Origin: Verticillium longisporum
Taxonomy: Eukaryota > Ascomycota > Sordariomycetes > Glomerellales > Plectosphaerellaceae
Assembly (NCBI GenBank): GCA_019188255.1
Contig: JAETXT010000006.1
Span: 4,216,001 to 4,280,000, forward strand
Reading direction: 5' to 3'
DNA: 64,000 nt
Position numbers and translations under genes: made by a program. Within the stretch, counting starts at the first letter, position 1. Each line of letters opens with the position of its first letter. Positions 61,632 through 64,000 of the stretch are shown piece after piece. The notes under the pieces were generated by a model, which was given only the letters and a program-made list of their open reading frames with translations, did not search any database and was not told the DNA's origin.

Positions 61632-64000
61632 TGTGATGCGCGCTGAGCGCCGGGATAGCGACGTTCGAAGGAGGAGGAGGGCGGAGGGGGGAAGGTTAAG
61701 CCATGATCCACCTCCACAGCCTCGCCTCCAGGGGGATGTTGAACGTTAGTCGGTGGTGGTGGATGAAGTGGGGCGTCCACCGAGTATGCGATGCACAGAA
61801 AGACGCAACGTAGGTTCTCAGGGTGAATCTGGTCGAGACGCGATGATTGAATTGGTAGTTGCGATATCCTTCCTCTAACGACAAGTTGCTACTCCAGTAG
61901 TCCCAAGATGAGCAGATGCGCGATGGGGTGGGGCATCCCGATTTGGCACACGGGGGACAGGAGTGTGTGGGTGTCACGTGGTTTTTTCATCAATCTGGCG
62001 CGCTACTGATACTGTTGCTGGCGTGAGGGGATGGCAGGCTGACAACCCACCCAAAGTCTGGGTGACTGGACAGCCAGCCAGTAACCCGTTGGAGGGTACT
62101 GGTGCAACTAGTACCCAATCAGCTGAGGTTGCAGTGCGACGACTCGCAAATGGCCGCCTACCAACCCAGTCAGCCGACTACGTAGCCAATGGCGAGCGAT
62201 TTGCCAAGTCTTCCCCTGAGAACCGAACCTCTTTCTGGCACTTGCCGAGGGCCAGCCAACTTCGTCTGTCCCAAATCGCAGCACATCAACCAGCGAGCGT
62301 CTCGAGGCCCAAGGTTGAAGTATCTGTCCAAAGAGACAAACGGGCTTCTTTTCAGACACCAGATTCACCGAGGGTCGAAGACTTTAAGACCGCGAAGCAT
62401 GGACAGCCCAGCCATGGGGCAAAGTCGGGGGAACAATACGAGACAGGGCGCAGAAAATGATTCACGGGAACAGCCGGGCGCGGGCGAGACGCATGACGAG
62501 GAGTCCGAGAGACGTCCCAAACGTTTGGAAGCTGTTCAAAACCACTGCCCCCGCTAGCTGAGTACTGTGCTGTTGGGAGGATGGCTCAAGTTGGGTCGCG
62601 GGGCCTCGGGGGCTACCACGCGGATCCGCGGCAGGGCGATCCCTGGCTTGTGATGACTGGCTGCTTCGCAACACTCCACTCTAGCCTTTGCCATACAGCC
62701 TCGACCTCAATCACCATCAGCGCATCTCAGGCACACTGAACAGTAGCATCGAATGTCGGCGGCTGGCCTTGGGGAGCTTCGGTCTCCGTCCGCGGTCGAA
62801 AAGATCCTGATCAGACTAATAAAATGTGACTGATGAGTTGGCGACGGGTATCGAGGTCGGCTGCCATGGCAGTTCCAGCTTCCGTCCGCCTACAGGCCCC
62901 TCTCTTGACCCCTTCACCGACTCAACATGCTGCTGGAGGCCCCATCCACTATCGTGGTGTCGACATGTACAAGGTGGACTCCGATGCATGGTAGAGATGC
63001 AGCTTTCACCGCTCTGACGGCTCAGGACGAGCTGGGTTCCTGTAGAAGGCGGCGCGCCGCCACCTCGGTCCATGTACTACCACGGCTGTCGTTAAATCGT
63101 GGGTCCCGACAAACGAGGTGGCGATATGACTCTTATGTAGTATGTAAGGGACGAACTGAAAGCAAAAAGCATTGGGGCGGACAGCCCGTGGTTGATGGTG
63201 CGAGAGGGGCAGCTGAAATGAAGGGCGAACTGTGCCATCGCTCCTCCGGGTCAAATTGGAGTGGGCAGTTGATGATGACAAGTAAAGCAAGTGATGGGGG
63301 TTTCGCACCTCAGGCAATAACCAGGTATGAGGCCAGCCTCACTTTTCCGCTCCCTGGTTCCGCGGTCCCCGGCCCTGGTCTTGTCGGCGGTCGCGCTGTC
63401 ATGGTGCTCCAGCTCCATGCTTGCCATCTCCCTGGCCATATCGCCAGGACGGCCTGCATAGCAGCACAGGGGATGGGGGCATGTACTGTGCACAGTGGGT
63501 GCACCTAAGGCAAGGCAAGGCAATGTCGGTGCATCACGCCAGGTATGCACACCGGCGTGGCTGATGCGATCAGAGGAAAGAGAGAAGGACGGCCGATGGA
63601 CGGATGGGTGGAGGACGTAAGGAGGTGGTGGCTCGTGCTGCCTCACCTGCCTCACTCTGTCGCTCCCGTCATGCGGGCCGTGGGCTGTAGCCGTCGATGG
63701 TCTGTGGTTGCAGTGACGGCGATGCGATGGCTACTCAGGCGTGGCGCGACGCGGCGCACGGTAGTGAATCCCGCCCATCCCTATCGTCCTTGATTCTGGG
63801 ACACCAGAGTGGCATAGCTGAGGTATGATGATGGAGGTCGAATGAACAGTTGGTTTGTCATGCTGAATGCGATCCACTTGAGTCGCGTCAAGTGGATTGA
63901 GATTACACGTCCAGACAACAAGCACTGCGATGGGCTTCAGCACACTACCGACGATACAATGGGCGGACACTGAGACGCAAGGATCGCTGGGGCGAGAAGG
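61632..64000. other. Upstream region of the Ras GEF gene to window end; no gene supported
   Basis: 2.4 kb. The first part is the presumed promoter of the Ras GEF gene. Frames at 61963-62460 (plus), 62927-63508 (plus) and 63251-63655 (minus) overlap on opposite strands and have no recognisable content. The region may be the upstream part of a gene lying beyond the window. Confidence 0.45.

Noticed and set aside
61963..62460. 165-codon plus-strand frame upstream of the Ras GEF gene
   Set aside because: No recognisable content, and adjacent frames are equally open.

Overview
The window is nuclear DNA from a filamentous ascomycete, most likely a sordariomycete and possibly Hypocreales. The evidence is a moderately GC-rich sequence, short introns (about 52-142 bp) with GTAAGT/GTACGT-type donors, typical Pezizomycotina gene families, and intergenic runs of a TAGGTACC/CCTAGGTA motif. 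The placement is inferred from gene content; no species is claimed.

Layout: (1) 0.6-9.7 kb: a PalB/Rim13 calpain-like protease (+), a C2H2 zinc-finger factor (-) with a long upstream region, and tRNA-splicing endonuclease subunit Sen15 (-). (2) 10.8-14.7 kb: a DUF2985 membrane protein (+), an SLC35F6-like transporter (+) and a Yippee-like zinc protein (-). (3) 16-18 kb: a ferric reductase-like flavocytochrome (-). A complete LINE (18499-24083, -) sits about 0.6 kb upstream of its start codon and is flanked by an 11-bp target-site duplication. (4) 25.5-38 kb: an unrecognised 746-aa protein (-), clu1 (+), a forkhead factor with an FHA domain (-) and dml1/Misato (+). (5) 38.7-50.9 kb: poly(A) polymerase pap1 (-), a divergent septin-like GTPase (-), the cyclin-dependent kinase pho85 (+), tafazzin taz1 (-), a NOSIP-like RING/U-box protein (+) and SAGA subunit sgf73 (-). 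(6) 51.5-61.6 kb: a Zn2Cys6 transcription factor (-), a small disordered hydrophilic protein (+) and a Cdc25-type Ras exchange factor with an SH3 domain (-). The last 2.4 kb show no gene I can support.

These are mostly unrelated housekeeping and regulatory genes, not a cluster. Loose themes are signalling (Ras GEF, Pho85, PalB for the pH response), mitochondria (clu1, dml1, taz1) and RNA or chromatin work (pap1, sen15, sgf73).

The strongest unexpected signal is technical. Seven separate coding regions, six cellular genes plus the LINE, each lose frame at a mononucleotide run, and in each case the conserved protein continues at once in another frame. Six look one base short and one looks two bases short (or one long). 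Adding the missing bases makes every affected gene divisible by three across all its exons. This points to homopolymer under-calling in the assembly, not to pseudogenes. The most interesting biology is the apparently intact LINE with a TG-dinucleotide tail and a degenerate RNase H, a 19-nt micro-exon carrying the catalytic motif of tafazzin, and an in-frame TAG in the NOSIP-like gene that may be a 3' splice site.
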